NCBI GenBank assembly: GCA_016710435.1
Contig: JADJVV010000001.1
Span: 1,510,501 to 1,574,500, forward strand
Length of the DNA stretch: 64,000 nt
Direction: 5' to 3'
Source of the DNA: Hyphomicrobiales bacterium
Lineage (GTDB): Bacteria; Pseudomonadota; Alphaproteobacteria; Rhizobiales; Aestuariivirgaceae
The position numbers were made by a program, and so were the translations under genes. Numbering within the stretch: the stretch's first letter is position 1; the number at the start of each line of letters is the position of its first letter. The notes under the pieces were generated by a model. That model searched no databases. It saw nothing but the letters and a program-made list of their open reading frames with translations, and was not told the DNA's origin. This document shows, piece after piece, positions 62,679-64,000 of the stretch.

Positions 62679-63876
62679 GCGCCGAGGCGAGCGCCAGTTT
62701 CGCTGTCTTCGGGTCGTAGACGTATCCGGTTATCGTCCCGTCCCTGATTCGGCTGACCGCCTCATCGACGGCGAAAAGTGGAGCTAGAAACCATTCCTTG
62801 GGCACGATCGGTTGGCCGAAGCGATCCTTGATTTCGACATCAAGGCGCGCCGCGCCAAAGACCTTATGGATCAAGGATTCGAGCTTCGCCCGATTGACGT
62901 TGAAGAGTTCATAGGTGGCGACGATCTCGACATCGGCCATGAGATAGGTGGGGTCGAGGCGCGCATTGGCGATGCGGCGTTCCACACTGCCGCCTGTCAC
63001 GCCGATCTTGTGCAGAATTTCCCGGTTGGCGACCACCAACGGATGGTCAGATTTGCTACGCAACACGTAGATCGTGCCGCTGGCCTGATCGCCGTCACCG
63101 GTCTGGTCGTCGAAAAGCGGCCCGGCGCTGGGCTCTGTGATCCGCCGACCGGCATCATCCTTGTAAAGGGCACGCTGGAGCGACCGCAGCAGCAGATCGC
63201 TCTCGGTGCCGTTGGAATAGATCACCCGGAGCCGCGCGTCGGTTTCCCCGTTCGGCGCCTTTATCGGATCGCCGACCTCGGCGACATAGGCAGTCTGACC
63301 GCCAAGGATGAAAAACTGGCCGATTTGAATATCGGCTTTGAGGAAGCCCGCATCTTTGACAAAGCGCCTTGTCGTGCGAAGCCCGCTTTCAAGGTCGCTT
63401 TGCACCTGTTGGAACAGGGGCTTGAACGTCTCGAAATCAAGGCATTTTTCCCGGCTCGCGATTTCCTCGGCTTCGCGCTTTTCCGCGCTGGTGCGCACGT
63501 GGCGCAGTTGGGTGATGTCAGATGAACCCGCCGCACCTTCCAGTTCGGCGAGTAGTTCATCCTCGTCCATCGAGTCCGCAGGCGCGACGGACGCCGCAGG
63601 CGCGCCCGTCAGCAATCCCTGATGATCAAACGGCGTGAGCAGGGACCGGCAATCGTCCAGCGCGCGCAGGCGGTCGAGCCGCACGGCGTAGAGCCGCTCG
63701 AAAATGTCGCCGTCCTCGCCATGTCGGGGCGCATGGCCGTTCTTTTCGACGAACCGCTGAATTTCCTCGAAGCCCGCGATGATGCGTTCCTCGCGGGGCG
63801 AACGGCCACCCTTCTTTTCCGGTTGGGCGAAATCCGCCAGTTCGTCGCGCAGTTCGTCAAGATCGAAGTCACTCAT
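62668..63876 (-). CDS. GIY-YIG (T5orf172-like) nuclease-domain protein
   Basis: The product has 402 residues from ATG 63876. The C-terminal third holds a GIY-YIG-type fold: GTIYVLRSKSDH (Y-V-L), then HKIGVTGGSVERRIANAR and ATYELFNVNRAKLESLIHKV, with the conserved Arg and Glu. The N-terminal half is acidic and helical, without a known domain. Such proteins follow helicase genes in mobile elements, and the upstream partial gene ends like one. Its role is probably DNA processing or defence. Confidence 0.78.
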   Translation of the reverse strand: MSDFDLDELRDELADFAQPEKKGGRSPREERIIAGFEEIQRFVEKNGHAPRHGEDGDIFERLYAVRLDRLRALDDCRSLLTPFDHQGLLTGAPAASVAPADSMDEDELLAELEGAAGSSDITQLRHVRTSAEKREAEEIASREKCLDFETFKPLFQQVQSDLESGLRTTRRFVKDAGFLKADIQIGQFFILGGQTAYVAEVGDPIKAPNGETDARLRVIYSNGTESDLLLRSLQRALYKDDAGRRITEPSAGPLFDDQTGDGDQASGTIYVLRSKSDHPLVVANREILHKIGVTGGSVERRIANARLDPTYLMADVEIVATYELFNVNRAKLESLIHKVFGAARLDVEIKDRFGQPIVPKEWFLAPLFAVDEAVSRIRDGTITGYVYDPKTAKLALASALDR

Positions 63877-64000
63877 AGCGGCCCTCATCCTTGAAGCGGA
63901 CGAATGCGGCGGCTCCCTCAGCCAGGTGCTTTTCCCAGGCATCGGCGGAACTGATCGACGGCAGCCTTCCGCGCTCGCGCTTAAACTCTACGGCGCGCTT
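63869..64000 (-). CDS. C-terminal end of a gene entering from the right
   Basis: The last 43 codons are visible: KRAVEFKRERGRLPSISSAD, then AWEKHLAEGAAAFVRFKDEG and RYE. The stop at 63869-63871 overlaps the GIY-YIG start. The EFKRERGRLPSIS pattern is like helicase-associated repeats of large superfamily 2 helicases, so the gene may encode one, but too little is present for a firm call. Confidence 0.6.
   Translation of the reverse strand, partial: KRAVEFKRERGRLPSISSADAWEKHLAEGAAAFVRFKDEGRYE

Overview
The window is high-GC alphaproteobacterial DNA; a sphingomonad or a member of the Rhizobiales would fit, but nothing here fixes the genus. Positions 1-2229 look like host chromosome: a truncated VIT/VWA-domain gene and its MerR-type regulator, both on the minus strand. 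At 2230-2274 lies a 3' fragment of a tRNA-Arg(CCG) gene, followed at once by a tyrosine integrase. From there to the right edge the DNA is an integrative and conjugative element (ICE) with a Tn4371-like layout. Its distal end, where an intact tRNA-Arg would be expected, is outside the window.

Layout. (1) 2.2-3.8 kb: attachment site and integrase. (2) 3.9-12.8 kb: a minus-strand defence block. A six-gene, tightly packed run encodes a sigma-like region-4 protein, a small XRE-like DNA-binding protein, a 1134-residue fusion of IrrE/ImmA peptidase, UvrD helicase and Cys-cluster nuclease, a poly-ubiquitin-like protein with three beta-grasp repeats, an E1/ThiF-type activating enzyme and a Cys-rich DUF6527-like protein. 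Directly upstream on the same strand is an AbiE-type (type IV) toxin-antitoxin pair. This Ub-like/helicase/IrrE operon is the best candidate for an undescribed system. (3) 12.9-17.6 kb: ICE maintenance genes (DUF932, ParB and two small proteins). (4) 17.6-30.5 kb: a composite transposon of two nearly identical IS1380-family copies, bounded by the same 6-bp sequence. It carries a catabolic cassette: ferredoxin, APH-like kinase, CUT1-type ABC importer, a dimethylglycine/sarcosine-dehydrogenase-like flavoprotein with a GcvT domain, and a remnant acyl-CoA dehydrogenase. (5) 30.5-47.4 kb: IMPase-family phosphatase, methylase/helicase, Toprim protein, DUF2493, VapBC, small regulators, RepA with an AT-rich repeat tract, ParA, DUF2840, TraF peptidase and a lytic transglycosylase. 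(6) 47.4-61.8 kb: putative oriT, relaxase, TraG coupling protein, CopG-like protein and trbBCDEJKLFGI, an IncP/Tn4371-type mating-pair system. (7) 61.7-64 kb: LysR regulator, GIY-YIG protein and the end of another gene.

Working together: integrase and att site move the element; RepA, ParA and ParB probably maintain the excised circle; relaxase, TraG and Trb proteins transfer it; the defence block, AbiE and VapBC protect or stabilise it; the IS1380 transposon adds an uptake-and-demethylation function. Beyond genes, three backbone genes (DUF932, parB, methylase/helicase) share a structured 5' leader: a G+C-rich stem carrying a GAGAGAG tract in its apical loop. A second leader family precedes the DUF2493 and first DUF736 genes. 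The poly-ubiquitin gene has its Shine-Dalgarno sequence buried in a perfect hairpin.
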